This document shows positions 32,281 through 42,726 of a DNA stretch of 64,000 nt, in pieces. This DNA comes from Solibacillus sp. FSL R7-0682 (GTDB taxonomy: Bacteria > Bacillota > Bacilli > Bacillales_A > Planococcaceae): NCBI RefSeq assembly GCF_038005985.1, contig NZ_JBBOUI010000001.1, positions 3,932,049 through 3,996,048 of the forward strand. Reading direction: 5' to 3'. The notes below the pieces were generated by a model. It worked only from the letters and a program-made list of their open reading frames with translations. It had not been told where the DNA came from and did no database searches. The translations under genes were made by a program, and so were the position numbers. Position 1 is the first letter of the stretch. Each line of letters starts with the position of its first letter.

Positions 32281-33570
32281 TTACAACTGTGTGTTATTAA
32301 CTAATTGTAATTTTGCTTCCACTACTTTTCCTTGGCGATATACTTTCATTTGTAATGTGTCGCCAATTTCTTTTTCATTATATAAATGTTTGCGAAGTTC
32401 AATTGCATTTTCAATTTTTTTGCCGTCCATTTCTACAATAACATCATATTGCTGTAAGCCCGCTTTATCTGCTGCAGAGCCTGGGACAACTTGTGAAATA
32501 ACGACACCATTTGTAACTTCTTGTGGTAATTGTAATGTTTGTTGTTGATAGTAAGCAGGAACCTCTGTTAAATCCATTAAAGAGATCCCCATTGTTGGTC
32601 GTTGTACTTCACCCTTTTTCTCAAGCTCTTCAATAATTGGAATAGCTGAGTTAATTGGGATAGCAAAGCCTAATCCTTCGACAGATGTGGAAGCTATTTT
32701 CATTGAATTGATACCAACTAAATCCCCTGTAATATTAACTAATGCGCCACCTGAATTCCCTTCATTAATAGCTGCATCTGTTTGTAAAACATCTGTTGAC
32801 CAATCCTCGACACCATCTTGATTTAAATCAACTGGCACAGAACGATCCTTACCAGAAACAACTCCTGTCGTAACAGATCCATAAAAATCTAATCCTAGCG
32901 GGTTACCAATTGTAATCACTGTTTCACCTTGTTTTAACGCATCGGAATCCCCAAATTGTGCTACGGTTTTAATGCCTTCACTCGGGATAGAAATGACCGC
33001 TAAGTCTGTCCAAATATCACTACCAACTGGCTGTGCTTCTACCTTCGTTCCATCATCTAACATGACTTCAAGTTGGTCACTACCTTCGATTACGTGATGG
33101 TTCGTGACAATAAATGCACGGTCTCCTTCTACCTTATAAATAACCCCTGAGCCGCTACCTGCTTCTTGTAACGCACCATTATTTTGGTTCCAAAAATTTG
33201 GTGTCGCTTTTTGAATATTGGTAATACCAACGACCGCGCTTGAAACCTTCTCAACGGCTGATACAACATCGGATGTAACTTCTGTTGCCGTTTGTTTAAT
33301 TGTTGACCCATTTGCCTCTGAATTTGATGTAATCTGGCTCGCTCCTGGTAATTGGTTAGCTAACGAAGGTAATAGCAGCCAAAGTAAAAGCGCACCAACA
33401 ATAATTCCACTTAGCCCAGAAATAAAGTATCCGAACTTGCTGCCTCCTTTATTTTTTTTATTGGACAGACGTTGACGACGCTCTTCTTCTTCTCGCTTTA
33501 GGCGTTCTTCCAACTCTGTTATTCGTTCATTTTCTACTGGTTTTTGATCATCTTCAGGAAAATAACTCAT
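32281..33570 (-). CDS. htrC: HtrA-type membrane-anchored serine protease (HtrC/YycK)
   Basis: 429 residues. Charged cytoplasmic N-terminus, one membrane helix (about 47-66), then a trypsin-like domain with catalytic His in IVTNHHVIEG, Asp in WTDLAVI and Ser in NEGNSGGALV, and a C-terminal PDZ domain (about 320-425) with GVVISQVVPGSAADKAGL. It degrades misfolded proteins at the outer membrane face. ATG at 33568-33570 after AAAGGATG. Separated from walJ by a terminator. Confidence 0.95.
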   Translation of the reverse strand: MSYFPEDDQKPVENERITELEERLKREEEERRQRLSNKKNKGGSKFGYFISGLSGIIVGALLLWLLLPSLANQLPGASQITSNSEANGSTIKQTATEVTSDVVSAVEKVSSAVVGITNIQKATPNFWNQNNGALQEAGSGSGVIYKVEGDRAFIVTNHHVIEGSDQLEVMLDDGTKVEAQPVGSDIWTDLAVISIPSEGIKTVAQFGDSDALKQGETVITIGNPLGLDFYGSVTTGVVSGKDRSVPVDLNQDGVEDWSTDVLQTDAAINEGNSGGALVNITGDLVGINSMKIASTSVEGLGFAIPINSAIPIIEELEKKGEVQRPTMGISLMDLTEVPAYYQQQTLQLPQEVTNGVVISQVVPGSAADKAGLQQYDVIVEMDGKKIENAIELRKHLYNEKEIGDTLQMKVYRQGKVVEAKLQLVNNTQL

Positions 33571-33664
33571 CTTCAAATCATCCTTTCGTTGTTTCACTTA
33601 CTGTTAGCATACACATCAAACATTAAAATTAGATGAAAATCCCTTAAAACATCCATAAAAAAAT

Positions 33665-33702
33665 AAAAAAGAACTTCGCCAAAAGTCAGCAAAGTTCTTT
33701 TA
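33665..33702 (-). terminator. Terminator of the wal operon
   Basis: AAAAGAACTT/AAGTTCTTTT hairpin after walJ with a T run on the minus strand. Confidence 0.78.
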
Positions 33703-33709
33703 CCCGTTA

Positions 33710-34498
33710 TTAAACCGTTACAAGCGCAGTTGGTTGCTCTGCATCTGTATCATGAAGATGCAAATATTCTCCTGTAATTATGCCACAGGACTGTAACGTT
33801 TGTGAGACACTCATACGCGCTAAATCTTTCATATTATTATCTTTACTTAAATGGGCTAAGTAAATTTGTGTTGGTTTTTCTGCTACGACATCACTCATTG
33901 CAACAGCTGCATCTTCATTTGATACATGACCAACATCCGATAAAATACGGCGCTTAATATTCCATGGGTATTTCCCCATTTGTAGCATACTAACATCATG
34001 GTTACTTTCAAAAACATAGGAGTCGGCTGCAGCAATATGTCCCTTCATACGATCACTAACATAGCCTGTATCCGTAATGACTACAAGCTTGCGCCCATCC
34101 TCATAAAACGTATAAAACATTGGATCTGCTGCGTCATGAGACACTGCAAAGGATTGAATATCCATTCCCCCAAAGGTTTTAACCGTCTCCATATCAAAGT
34201 GGTAGCGTAGCTCCGTTGGAATATTGCCAATATGCCCATCCATCGCATCCCAAGTTTTAGCGTTAGCAAATACCGGAACATTATACTTTCTTGCCACCAC
34301 TCCTAAGCCTTTAATATGGTCACTATGCTCATGTGTTACTAAAATACCCGATAATTTCTTCATATCCCGATCAATTTTAGCAAACAGTTGCTCCATTTTT
34401 TTCCCGCTTAAGCCTACATCGACTAAAAAAGCATGCTCATCATTTTCTACGTAGACTGCGTTACCTGTACTACCACTTGCTAAAACACTGAATCGCAT
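33710..34498 (-). CDS. walJ: WalJ (YycJ) metallo-beta-lactamase-fold protein
   Basis: 262 residues. MBL fold with metal motif [11 protein letters not shown] and later metal residues in [15 protein letters not shown] and SNHDVSM. Early motif [14 protein letters not shown] is family-specific. WalJ is an exonuclease-like protein thought to link the wal system with DNA metabolism. Last gene of walR-K-H-I-J, 12 bases after walI. Confidence 0.95.
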   Translation of the reverse strand: MRFSVLASGSTGNAVYVENDEHAFLVDVGLSGKKMEQLFAKIDRDMKKLSGILVTHEHSDHIKGLGVVARKYNVPVFANAKTWDAMDGHIGNIPTELRYHFDMETVKTFGGMDIQSFAVSHDAADPMFYTFYEDGRKLVVITDTGYVSDRMKGHIAAADSYVFESNHDVSMLQMGKYPWNIKRRILSDVGHVSNEDAAVAMSDVVAEKPTQIYLAHLSKDNNMKDLARMSVSQTLQSCGIITGEYLHLHDTDAEQPTALVTV

Positions 34499-34510
34499 TT
34501 ATAAAACTCC

Positions 34511-35338
34511 TTACTTTTCTATATCCTTTTCCTCAACTTCTGTTAAATCATTTTGTATATCAACGATTTTCCCATCTACCGCATTCACAAAATGTACTTC
34601 TTGGTTGCCATTGTCTCGCTTTACGCGTACTTCCCAAGTTGGTGCAAACACTTGCGTTTGCGTTATTTGAACAATTGTTGAATAGCCTAGCTTTATATTC
34701 ACTATTTCAGAATTTGGTTTTAATAAATTATTCCCATACAAAATTTGAAGCACTTGAATCGGGGTAATTAGGTTTTTTTGTTTTTCTAATTTTTCATGCT
34801 TTTCAAGAATCGTCTGCTCATATGCATATACGCGATTATCTTCGTTCCAATAGATTTTAACATAACCTCGAACGTTATAATAAAGCGTTAAATTATTAAC
34901 CTTTTGAAAAAATGTCGCTTCTCTCTTTTTCTCATCGAAACCCCATAACTCATACGAACTTCCTTCATGAACATAGCTATGAACAAAAGCTGTATACGAA
35001 TCAAGCGTTGCTGTCCCTTGTAATTTCACCGGTTTTTCCATCGTTACAAGTAGTTTATTATCATTTTCTATACGTGCAATTTGATTGGCAAAATACGGTA
35101 GATCTGAAGGTAAGAAATTTTTAATTTGACCTGAATAATAGGAAGCCGTTTCATTATTATTAGGTAGAGCAATATACGTAATATTATCCTCTTTTAAACG
35201 GGACTCAATTTTTGTCGTTTCTCCTATTATTTCAATCGTTTCCCCTTCATTATAGCTCTCTAAATATTGCGTATATAGAAAGATATTTAATATTAAAAAG
35301 ACCCAGATGAAAATTGATTTTGTTCTACTCCAATCCAT
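34511..35338 (-). CDS. walI: WalI (YycI) regulator of WalK
   Basis: 275 residues with one N-terminal membrane helix (about 8-26) and an outside domain of the YycI type. With WalH it forms a membrane complex that restrains the kinase WalK. ATG at 35336-35338 eight bases after GGGGG gives the family start MDWSRTKS. It overlaps the end of walH by 14 bases. Confidence 0.93.
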   Translation of the reverse strand: MDWSRTKSIFIWVFLILNIFLYTQYLESYNEGETIEIIGETTKIESRLKEDNITYIALPNNNETASYYSGQIKNFLPSDLPYFANQIARIENDNKLLVTMEKPVKLQGTATLDSYTAFVHSYVHEGSSYELWGFDEKKREATFFQKVNNLTLYYNVRGYVKIYWNEDNRVYAYEQTILEKHEKLEKQKNLITPIQVLQILYGNNLLKPNSEIVNIKLGYSTIVQITQTQVFAPTWEVRVKRDNGNQEVHFVNAVDGKIVDIQNDLTEVEEKDIEK

Positions 35339-36680
35339 TTTCACTACCCCCTAATTTATCGGGCGAAATGCGTGTCCAATCATCATTAGAAATAATAAAC
35401 CAACTCGGCTCTAATAAAAAGACATCTCGATCTTGAATTTGCTCTTCATCTTGATTTTGATCTTGCATTAAATAATAACCGACAACGATTTCATCGATTT
35501 CATCAAGAGAATAGTCTTCCATACTACGAATATGCTCAATTGTTTTTTCTCCAGAAGCGAGCTCCTTAATTGTATGGATACTCGTAATATCGGATTCAAT
35601 TGTGTAATATGGACGACGGTAACGGAAAAGACGGTTTTCTCCCCATGTTGTTACGATATGCGTTGTCGTCATCTTGCTATAAATCGGATATCCTTGTAAA
35701 AATAGCTGATATTTTATATTATGCTTTTTAACATTCATAGAAGAATAGCGATAGTCCTCTGTAAACCCGCCATGCTCATTAATAAAATCAAAGCTATCTT
35801 TTAGTAAACGAGCAGATGGAATAGGCGCAACGCTCTCTGCTGGTGGATATACATAGTTTAAAATCCGATTTTGTGTGTCCGCGGTCATAAGTGATGTGCC
35901 GTCTGTATATCTTTCAGACTGCAAGTTTTCCACATTATGCTGAACAATATTAGGATCACTAAATAAAATATCTTTATATTTATCAAGTGGACCCATCGTA
36001 TCAATGAAATATCTATATTGAATTGTTTCAATTGGGTTTTGTGCTATATAAAGAGAGCGACGCATATCCCTCTCCACTTCCATATATGGGCTAAAATCTG
36101 TTACGGATGTTATAAACTCTTCTTTAAATAGATTCGGATCGTCCAGTTCTTCAACTGCACCAAACAAAATCTTTTTTTCAGTATTTAAAAATAGTAACTG
36201 CACTTGATTTTTTGAATCAATATTCGCGTAGTCAATAATAAGACGGGTGAAGTTTCCATCAGGCAAATCACTATCCGTTATAGGAAGAATGTCTTTAAAA
36301 ACATGCAACGGTATTTCATCATTAAAAAATAACGTCACCCGATTATTCGTACGGATCATTTCATTCATTTTTACGTCGGATATATTACTATTAATTAAGT
36401 CTACATCCCCCGTATTTAAGGTCATTAGATGATCATATAATTGATTGATTACATTTGTTGAAACAGTTCCATAAAATTGACCTTCATCATGAAATAATAA
36501 CCGATAAGGCTTTAAAACATCCTTTAATTCCTTTTGTTCACCAACTAAAACTTCATCAATTTGAGTTTCTTCAATTAGTTCATAATCCGGCTTATAGTTC
36601 CAAATCAAAAGCGTTAAGACAAGACTTAATAAAACGAGAAAAGTTAATAGAATGGATTTTATTTGTTCGATATACTTCAT
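35325..36680 (-). CDS. walH: WalH (YycH) regulator of WalK
   Basis: 451 residues: short cytoplasmic tail, one membrane helix (about 9-28), and a large YycH domain outside. It acts with WalI on WalK. The ATG overlaps the walK stop (ATGA), which couples translation. The start was chosen at 36680, with GGGGG seven bases upstream, over a TTG two codons earlier. Confidence 0.94.
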   Translation of the reverse strand: MKYIEQIKSILLTFLVLLSLVLTLLIWNYKPDYELIEETQIDEVLVGEQKELKDVLKPYRLLFHDEGQFYGTVSTNVINQLYDHLMTLNTGDVDLINSNISDVKMNEMIRTNNRVTLFFNDEIPLHVFKDILPITDSDLPDGNFTRLIIDYANIDSKNQVQLLFLNTEKKILFGAVEELDDPNLFKEEFITSVTDFSPYMEVERDMRRSLYIAQNPIETIQYRYFIDTMGPLDKYKDILFSDPNIVQHNVENLQSERYTDGTSLMTADTQNRILNYVYPPAESVAPIPSARLLKDSFDFINEHGGFTEDYRYSSMNVKKHNIKYQLFLQGYPIYSKMTTTHIVTTWGENRLFRYRRPYYTIESDITSIHTIKELASGEKTIEHIRSMEDYSLDEIDEIVVGYYLMQDQNQDEEQIQDRDVFLLEPSWFIISNDDWTRISPDKLGGSENGLE

Positions 36681-38518
36681 TCCCAATCCCCCGCTTCATC
36701 AAGTTCATACGGCAACGTGAAGAAAATCGTCGTGCCATATCCTTCCTCACTTTCAGCCCAAATTTTTCCTCCGTGTGCTTCAATCATTTCACGAGCAATT
36801 GCTAGACCTAAACCGGTGCCACCCATGGAGCGTGCACGCGCACGATCGACACGATAAAAACGGTCAAAAATTCGCCCAACGTTTTCTTTTGGAATCCCCA
36901 TCCCATCATCAGAAATCATAACGCGTAGCATATTGTCATGGACAGTAAAGCCAAAACGAATATTCCCACCGTCTGGAGAATACTTCAATGCATTTGAAAT
37001 AATATTATCTATTACCTGCGTTAACTTATCCGTATCAATATCTACAAAATAACTCGTTTCTGGTAAAAGACGAACAAATTCAACATTTTGCGATTTTGAC
37101 ATTTCAAAGCGATCAATAATCCGTGTGAAGAACTTATTAAACTCAACAAATTCCAAGTTTAATTCATATTCCTGGCTATCCATTTTTGATAATTGTAATA
37201 AATCATTCACGAGGCGAATCATACGCTCTGTTTCTGTTTGGGTTACATTTAAAAAGGTTGGTGCAATATTTGCATCTCGCCATGCCCCATCCGCTAATGC
37301 TTCTAAATAGCTCCGCATTGTCGTTAATGGTGTACGTAATTCATGCGATACATTTGCTACGAATTCACGGCGCTCCATATCATTTTTTTCTTGCTCAGTA
37401 ATGTCATGAAGTACTGTAATTAAACCATTGACGAAGCCTGTTTCTTTTTGAATGACCGAAAAATTGGCACGCAAAACATATGGAGTCTCATTTGTACTAA
37501 AATCCAGGTTAACGGACTCCTTCATATGAATTAGATCTTCGAAGCTATATTCTTGGTCCAATCCTAAAACAGAGGCAATTGGCCGATTTAATGTAGTCTC
37601 CCTAGTGTCTTGCAATAGACTAAGTGCTGGTTCGTTAATTAAAATTATTTTCCCTTTACGATCAGTTGCAATTACTCCATCGGTCATGTTACTTAAAACA
37701 CTGGCAAGCTTCCGTCGCTCAGCTTCCGTAGTAGATTGCGCTTCCTGTAAACGATTCGTTAAATGGTTGAATGCAATCGCTAACTGTCCAATCTCATCCG
37801 TACCGTATACGCGTACTTTGCGTGAATAATTCCCCTTTGACATCGCTTGTGCTTGTTTACGCATATCTGAAATCGGACGCGTAATGGTACGAGCTACTAA
37901 AATCCCTAGAATAATTGTTATAGCTAGTGACATCGCAATTCCTGCTGCAAAAATACGGTTAATTTCACTTAACTGCTCATAAACCTTTTCAATATTCGAC
38001 TTAATATAAAAGGCACCTAATACTTCCCCATTCGGGCCAACTGTAGCAATCGGTGCAGCTAATAACCAAACACGCTCTCTTGTGTCTTCATCGATTGCGA
38101 TTGAATCTTCGAGTGTTCCGGCTGAGATTGCTTTACGGATAATATCCTGATTTGCCCGTTGACCGACAATAGACTGGTTATTATTTTCTGACGTTGCTAA
38201 AATTCGGTAACGTTCATTAATGACGATAATTTCATTAATATCCTCCGTTGAGAACTCTTGTAAAATACTTCTTAAACTTTCTTCAAGTGAAGGAGTATTT
38301 TCATCACGTTCATCACGTTCTTTTACCATTTCTTCACGAATGCTGTAATGAACTAACTCTATTCGTTGCTCAATAGAATCTTGGAAATTTGTTTTTAAGT
38401 TTTCTTCTAATTCCTTCGAAAAATAAATCCCTATAATTTGCAAAGCAATAATTATTAATAACACATAAATTAGTACTAGCTTTACATGGATCGATTTAAA
38501 AAAACTTACTTTTTGCAT
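36677..38518 (-). CDS. walK: WalK cell-wall sensor histidine kinase
   Basis: 613 residues. Two membrane helices (about 10-30 and 187-207) flank an outside sensor domain. HAMP (ARTITRPISDMRKQAQAMS), PAS (about 265-370), HisKA with FVANVSHELRTPLTTM, and a HATPase with ISNALKYSPDGG, DDGMGIP and GGTGLGLAI follow. The essential kinase of the WalRK system senses peptidoglycan cleavage products and controls autolysin genes. It follows walR after 5 bases. Confidence 0.97.
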   Translation of the reverse strand: MQKVSFFKSIHVKLVLIYVLLIIIALQIIGIYFSKELEENLKTNFQDSIEQRIELVHYSIREEMVKERDERDENTPSLEESLRSILQEFSTEDINEIIVINERYRILATSENNNQSIVGQRANQDIIRKAISAGTLEDSIAIDEDTRERVWLLAAPIATVGPNGEVLGAFYIKSNIEKVYEQLSEINRIFAAGIAMSLAITIILGILVARTITRPISDMRKQAQAMSKGNYSRKVRVYGTDEIGQLAIAFNHLTNRLQEAQSTTEAERRKLASVLSNMTDGVIATDRKGKIILINEPALSLLQDTRETTLNRPIASVLGLDQEYSFEDLIHMKESVNLDFSTNETPYVLRANFSVIQKETGFVNGLITVLHDITEQEKNDMERREFVANVSHELRTPLTTMRSYLEALADGAWRDANIAPTFLNVTQTETERMIRLVNDLLQLSKMDSQEYELNLEFVEFNKFFTRIIDRFEMSKSQNVEFVRLLPETSYFVDIDTDKLTQVIDNIISNALKYSPDGGNIRFGFTVHDNMLRVMISDDGMGIPKENVGRIFDRFYRVDRARARSMGGTGLGLAIAREMIEAHGGKIWAESEEGYGTTIFFTLPYELDEAGDWE

Positions 38519-38523
38519 GTATT

Positions 38524-39234
38524 TTACTCCTGCTCAGGATTTCGTAAGTAATAGCCAACTCCTCGTCTTGTTACAATCCATAAAGGATGACTTGGATTAT
38601 CTTCAATTTTTTCACGAAGACGACGAATTGTTACATCAACCGTACGTACATCACCAAAATAGTCATAGCCCCAAACCGTTTGGAGTAGGTGCTCACGTGT
38701 CATAACTTGGCCGATATGCTTCGCTAAGTAATGCAATAACTCAAACTCACGATGTGTTAATTCAATTGCTTCTTCACGCTTTAATACTAAGTATGCATCT
38801 GGTTGAATTGTTAAAGAACCGATGACAATATCATTTGTCTCTGCTTGCGGGTCTTCGACTTGTGCAGGGACATTTAGTCGACGCATATTTGCTTTAACAC
38901 GAGCAATTAATTCGCGTGTACTAAATGGTTTTGTAACATAATCATCTGCCCCCATTTCAAGGCCTAGTACTTTATCAATTTCTGAGCCTTTTGCTGTTAG
39001 CATAATGATTGGGAAATCATATTTTTTACGCACTTCTCGACATACTTCCATCCCATCACGTTTAGGTAACATAATATCTAGTAACATTAAATCTGGTTGC
39101 TCTTCTTCTACTTTTTGAAGTGCTTCATCGCCATCATATGCACAAATGACATGATAACCTTCCTTAATTAAGTTAAATTGTAAAATATCTGCAATTGGCT
39201 TTTCATCATCAACAACTAAAATAGTCTTTTCCAT
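38524..39234 (-). CDS. walR: WalR OmpR-family response regulator
   Basis: 236 residues. Receiver with DD pocket (VVDDEKP), phospho-Asp in [13 protein letters not shown], and Lys in DDYVTKPFS. The C-terminal winged helix has [18 protein letters not shown] and [14 protein letters not shown]. It is the essential regulator of cell-wall hydrolase genes and heads the walRKHIJ operon. Confidence 0.97.
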   Translation of the reverse strand: MEKTILVVDDEKPIADILQFNLIKEGYHVICAYDGDEALQKVEEEQPDLMLLDIMLPKRDGMEVCREVRKKYDFPIIMLTAKGSEIDKVLGLEMGADDYVTKPFSTRELIARVKANMRRLNVPAQVEDPQAETNDIVIGSLTIQPDAYLVLKREEAIELTHREFELLHYLAKHIGQVMTREHLLQTVWGYDYFGDVRTVDVTIRRLREKIEDNPSHPLWIVTRRGVGYYLRNPEQE

Positions 39235-39353
39235 AACTCTTTCCTCTTTTCTTTAATAATTTCTCTATTATAAAAGGATTATATTTCTCTTTACTAACAA
39301 TACTCTAACATGCTTTTTGTTTCTTTTCATTAAACAGATATTTTCAATTAATT

Positions 39354-39367
39354 ATTTTCCGGGAAAT
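39354..39367. promoter_or_regulatory. Noc-binding site (NBS) match
   Basis: ATTTTCCGGGAAAT matches the B. subtilis Noc consensus ATTTCCCGGGAAAT at 13 of 14 positions. It is in the intergenic region between walR and the M23 peptidase gene. A noc gene is present at 55.6-56.4 kb. Confidence 0.7.
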
Positions 39368-39431
39368 ATATTACTATAATTTATAAAAATCTATGTTATA
39401 GAAAGTATATGGTACCGTTTACTATTCTACT

Positions 39432-39467
39432 AAAAAAGGACAGCCCAAATAAACTTGGACTGTCTCC
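39432..39467 (-). terminator. Terminator of the M23 peptidase gene
   Basis: GACAG-CCAA/TTGG-CTGTC hairpin followed by T6 on the minus strand. Confidence 0.8.
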
Positions 39468-39475
39468 GATGTCAA

Positions 39476-40945
39476 TTAATTTAAATATGCTAGTGGGTTA
39501 ACTTCTGCTCCATTTTTATGGATTTCAAAGTGTAAATGTGTTCCTGTTGAACGACCTGTTGAACCCATTACACCAATAGCAGAACCTTGCTCAACAACTT
39601 GCCCTACTGTTACATCAATTTTTGATAAATGCGCATATAGTGACTCGTAACCGTTATTATGATCAATAACAACATAATTTCCGTATGTTGAATGTTTTCC
39701 GGCAGTCTTTACAACACCATTATCTGATGCCTTAATTGTATAATTAGATGGACGAGCAATATCTATTCCATAATGGTAACGTCCCCAACGATGGCCCATT
39801 TGACTTGAAATATAACCGCCATTTGCAGGCCATGCAAATGTACCTGTCCCCACTGAAGGAATTACTTTAGTCCCGATAACAACGACATAATCTTGAGGTT
39901 CAACTATAATTTCCTCAGCCGTTGGAACAAGCTCAGTGCGTACCCCATTTTCTTCGGTAATTAAATAAGAAACTTCCTTCTTACCATTAGCGCCCTCTTG
40001 TTTAACAATTCTTTCACCTTTAAGCTTTGTTTCGTCTTCTTCTACGATTTTATCAAATTCTATTTCTTGAGCTGCTTTCTTTTCATAAATGGCTTTTACT
40101 GAAACGTATGGCTTTTCAACCGTTACATTCAATTGATTCCCTATTTGAAGAATCGAATCGACTGTTAAAGATGGGTTTAATTCTAATAATTGCGCAATTG
40201 TTAAATCGTGTTTTTTAGCGATTGATCCTAATACATCCCCCGCCTGTACTGCATAGCTTTCCGTTTCAAGCGTACCTGTTTGGAGTAATTGGATCGCTTC
40301 TTGTACGGATACAATTTCCGAAGGCTCCACTGAAATCTCTTGTCCTGTCACATCTGCAGATAGTGCAACATCAACAAGACGTGTTTGACCTGCCTGTAAT
40401 TCGGGAAGAGAAGTAGAAGTAGCTCTCGTTTCTAATTCATCTAGTTGTTGTTGTGATACATATTGAAGCTTTAATCCGTCTATTACGGCTTCAAAATCCT
40501 TTTGATCCTTTAAAGATGCAATAACAGTATCACCGATTTGCAATGAGTAAGCCTGTGCTTGAACTGAAATTGCTTCTTGCAGCTTAGTTAATGTTTCTTG
40601 CTCTTTCGCATCTACCTTGAATACTTGTTCAGGGATAATCGTAATATCAGAGCCTGCATCGATTGTTAAATCCTTGTACTGCATAGTTGCCTCTTGCTCT
40701 TTCTGTTCAACTAATTGTTGGATCGAAGCTTCATTTGCAACTGCACCGATATATGCATCAGCCACATATACGTGATAAATTTTATCAAATTTTTCTTTAT
40801 CTGCTTCATTTGCGAAACCAAGGTTGAATGTCACAGTTGAAACAATTAATGCCATTACTGCTGCGATTTTTAGTTTACTATTGTGACCATTCTTTAGACT
40901 TAGCTTAAAGTCCTTTAAGTCTATTTTGTTTCTATTTGAACTCAT
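39476..40945 (-). CDS. LysM-G5-M23 peptidoglycan endopeptidase
   Basis: 489 residues. An N-terminal membrane or signal segment (about 26-45) is followed by a long helical region, a LysM domain (YAVQAGDVLGSIAKKHDLTI, near 235-280), a G5 domain (about 285-360), and a C-terminal M23 domain with zinc motif HYGIDIARP and HLHFEIHKNG. It cuts peptide cross-links during wall growth. Its position just upstream of walR, and the wall-hydrolase theme, suggest WalR control. A weak WalR-box-like sequence lies at 41069-41085, on the opposite strand. Confidence 0.92.
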   Translation of the reverse strand: MSSNRNKIDLKDFKLSLKNGHNSKLKIAAVMALIVSTVTFNLGFANEADKEKFDKIYHVYVADAYIGAVANEASIQQLVEQKEQEATMQYKDLTIDAGSDITIIPEQVFKVDAKEQETLTKLQEAISVQAQAYSLQIGDTVIASLKDQKDFEAVIDGLKLQYVSQQQLDELETRATSTSLPELQAGQTRLVDVALSADVTGQEISVEPSEIVSVQEAIQLLQTGTLETESYAVQAGDVLGSIAKKHDLTIAQLLELNPSLTVDSILQIGNQLNVTVEKPYVSVKAIYEKKAAQEIEFDKIVEEDETKLKGERIVKQEGANGKKEVSYLITEENGVRTELVPTAEEIIVEPQDYVVVIGTKVIPSVGTGTFAWPANGGYISSQMGHRWGRYHYGIDIARPSNYTIKASDNGVVKTAGKHSTYGNYVVIDHNNGYESLYAHLSKIDVTVGQVVEQGSAIGVMGSTGRSTGTHLHFEIHKNGAEVNPLAYLN

Positions 40946-41254
40946 GATAAAGCCCCTTCCAAAAATATCTTATCTATTTGAAATAAAATGTAGTTTTTTT
41001 CCTTATATAAAAATCACACTCCGTTAATGTATCATATTTCTCATTTCAAATGAACTATAAATTCGATTTGTAATGAAATTGTATTATTTTCTAAAAATTT
41101 GTTACATTCTGTATTACTAGTAAGTTCTACATTCTTTTTTATATTCAAAGCCTACTTTTATTATGCGTTTTAACGTCTATTTTTAGAGTAAAAAACTATC
41201 TTTTCTTAATGAAATTTATTATTTTTTTCGTTTAACTTCTTCAATTAAAAACAT
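40946..41254. other. AT-rich intergenic region upstream of the M23 gene
   Basis: No gene is visible. It holds the promoter region of the peptidase gene and a possible WalR direct repeat TGTAAT-N5-TGTATT on the plus strand (41069-41085, one mismatch). The rest is featureless AT-rich sequence. Confidence 0.5.
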
Positions 41255-41286
41255 TAAAAAACCCTCTAATTTAACTATTAGAGGGC
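41255..41286 (-). terminator. Terminator of purA
   Basis: CCCTCTAAT/ATTAGAGGG hairpin followed by T run on the minus strand, just after the purA stop region. Confidence 0.85.
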
Positions 41287-41305
41287 TTCTTTTATGATCT
41301 ATTTT

Positions 41306-42592
41306 TTACTCCCAAATACCATTTACGATATTTGTTTGCTCTCGAGCTGGTCCTACAGAGAATGTCATTAAATTAATCCCTGTTATTTCAAGAATACGAT
41401 TAATATAATTACGTGCGTTCTCTGGTAATTCTTCTAATGTGCGGACACCTGTCACATCTTCAGACCATCCTGGTAGCTCTTCATAAATTGGCTGGCACTT
41501 ATCAATAATTTCTAAATTCGCCGGATACTCAGTAATAATTTCACCGTTGTAGTTGTACGCTGTACAAATTTTGACTGTCTCAAGACCTGAAAGAACATCA
41601 ATTGAGTTTAAAGCTAAATCCGTAATTCCAGAAACACGGCGAGAGTGACGGACAACGACAGAATCAAACCAGCCTACACGGCGGGGACGACCTGTTGTCG
41701 TGCCGTATTCACGACCAACCTCACGAATTTGATGCCCCACTTCGTCATGTAACTCTGTTGGGAATGGACCATCTCCTACACGAGATGTATATGCTTTACA
41801 AACACCTACAACACGCTCCACAGCATTTGGTCCAACGCCCGAACCAATGGCTATACCACCTGCGACAGGATTTGAAGATGTTACGAACGGATATGTACCT
41901 TGATCAACATCAAGCATAATTCCTTGTGCACCTTCGAATAATACTTTCCCGCCTTTATCAATCACATCATTTAATACTTTCGATGTATCTGTTACATATT
42001 TCGCAATTTCTTGTCCATATGCATAATACTCTTCAAAAATATCTTCAAATTTTAATCCTTCTACTTCGTAAAACTTTGTAAATAATCGATTTTTTAATTC
42101 TAAATTCGCTCTTAACTTCTTCTCAAAAATATCTTTATCTAATAAATCTGCGACACGAATCCCAATGCGACCTACTTTGTCTTGATAGCATGGTCCAATT
42201 CCTTTTGCTGTTGTACCAATTTTTTGATCACCACGACTTGCTTCGTCAACAATATCCTGATGAATATGATAAGGTAAAATCACGTGTGCACGATTGGAAA
42301 TACGTAAGTTTGATGTATCAATACCACGTTCTTGTAACCCTTTTAACTCTTTTACAATCGATTTAGGATTAAGTACGACACCATTTCCGATAACAGACAA
42401 TTTATCTGAATAAAAAATACCTGATGGAATTAAATGAAGCTTATATGTTTCTTCACCTATTTTAATTGTATGACCTGCGTTATCTCCGCCAGCAAAGCGT
42501 GCGATCGCATCGGCCTTTTTTGAAAGGAAATCCGTAATCTTTCCTTTTCCTTCGTCTCCCCATTGTGTACCTACTACAACTACTGCTGTCAT
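41306..42592 (-). CDS. purA: Adenylosuccinate synthetase PurA
   Basis: 428 residues. It converts IMP and aspartate to adenylosuccinate with GTP. Signature P-loop [27 protein letters not shown], the active-site [10 protein letters not shown], and the C-terminal [12 protein letters not shown]. Single gene as in other bacilli, between dnaB and the M23 peptidase gene. Confidence 0.97.
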   Translation of the reverse strand: MTAVVVVGTQWGDEGKGKITDFLSKKADAIARFAGGDNAGHTIKIGEETYKLHLIPSGIFYSDKLSVIGNGVVLNPKSIVKELKGLQERGIDTSNLRISNRAHVILPYHIHQDIVDEASRGDQKIGTTAKGIGPCYQDKVGRIGIRVADLLDKDIFEKKLRANLELKNRLFTKFYEVEGLKFEDIFEEYYAYGQEIAKYVTDTSKVLNDVIDKGGKVLFEGAQGIMLDVDQGTYPFVTSSNPVAGGIAIGSGVGPNAVERVVGVCKAYTSRVGDGPFPTELHDEVGHQIREVGREYGTTTGRPRRVGWFDSVVVRHSRRVSGITDLALNSIDVLSGLETVKICTAYNYNGEIITEYPANLEIIDKCQPIYEELPGWSEDVTGVRTLEELPENARNYINRILEITGINLMTFSVGPAREQTNIVNGIWE

Positions 42593-42674
42593 ACTCGAGC
42601 ACCTCCGACGAACGTATAAACGTCCCTACTTATGAACCATGAACATTTTAACAATTCGGAATTAAAAAAGCAAC

Positions 42675-42721
42675 AAAAAACACGAACATATTTTAATCAC
42701 TTCTGATTAACGTTCGTGTTT
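42675..42721 (-). terminator. Terminator of dnaB
   Basis: AAACACGAAC-N-TTAATCA/TGATTAA-N-GTTCGTGTTT long hairpin with T run on the minus strand, between dnaB and purA. Confidence 0.85.
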
Positions 42722-42726
42722 AATGG

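Noticed and set aside
33218..33475. Plus-strand open frame opposite htrC
   Set aside because: Lies opposite the membrane helix and early protease domain of htrC; no independent translation signal.
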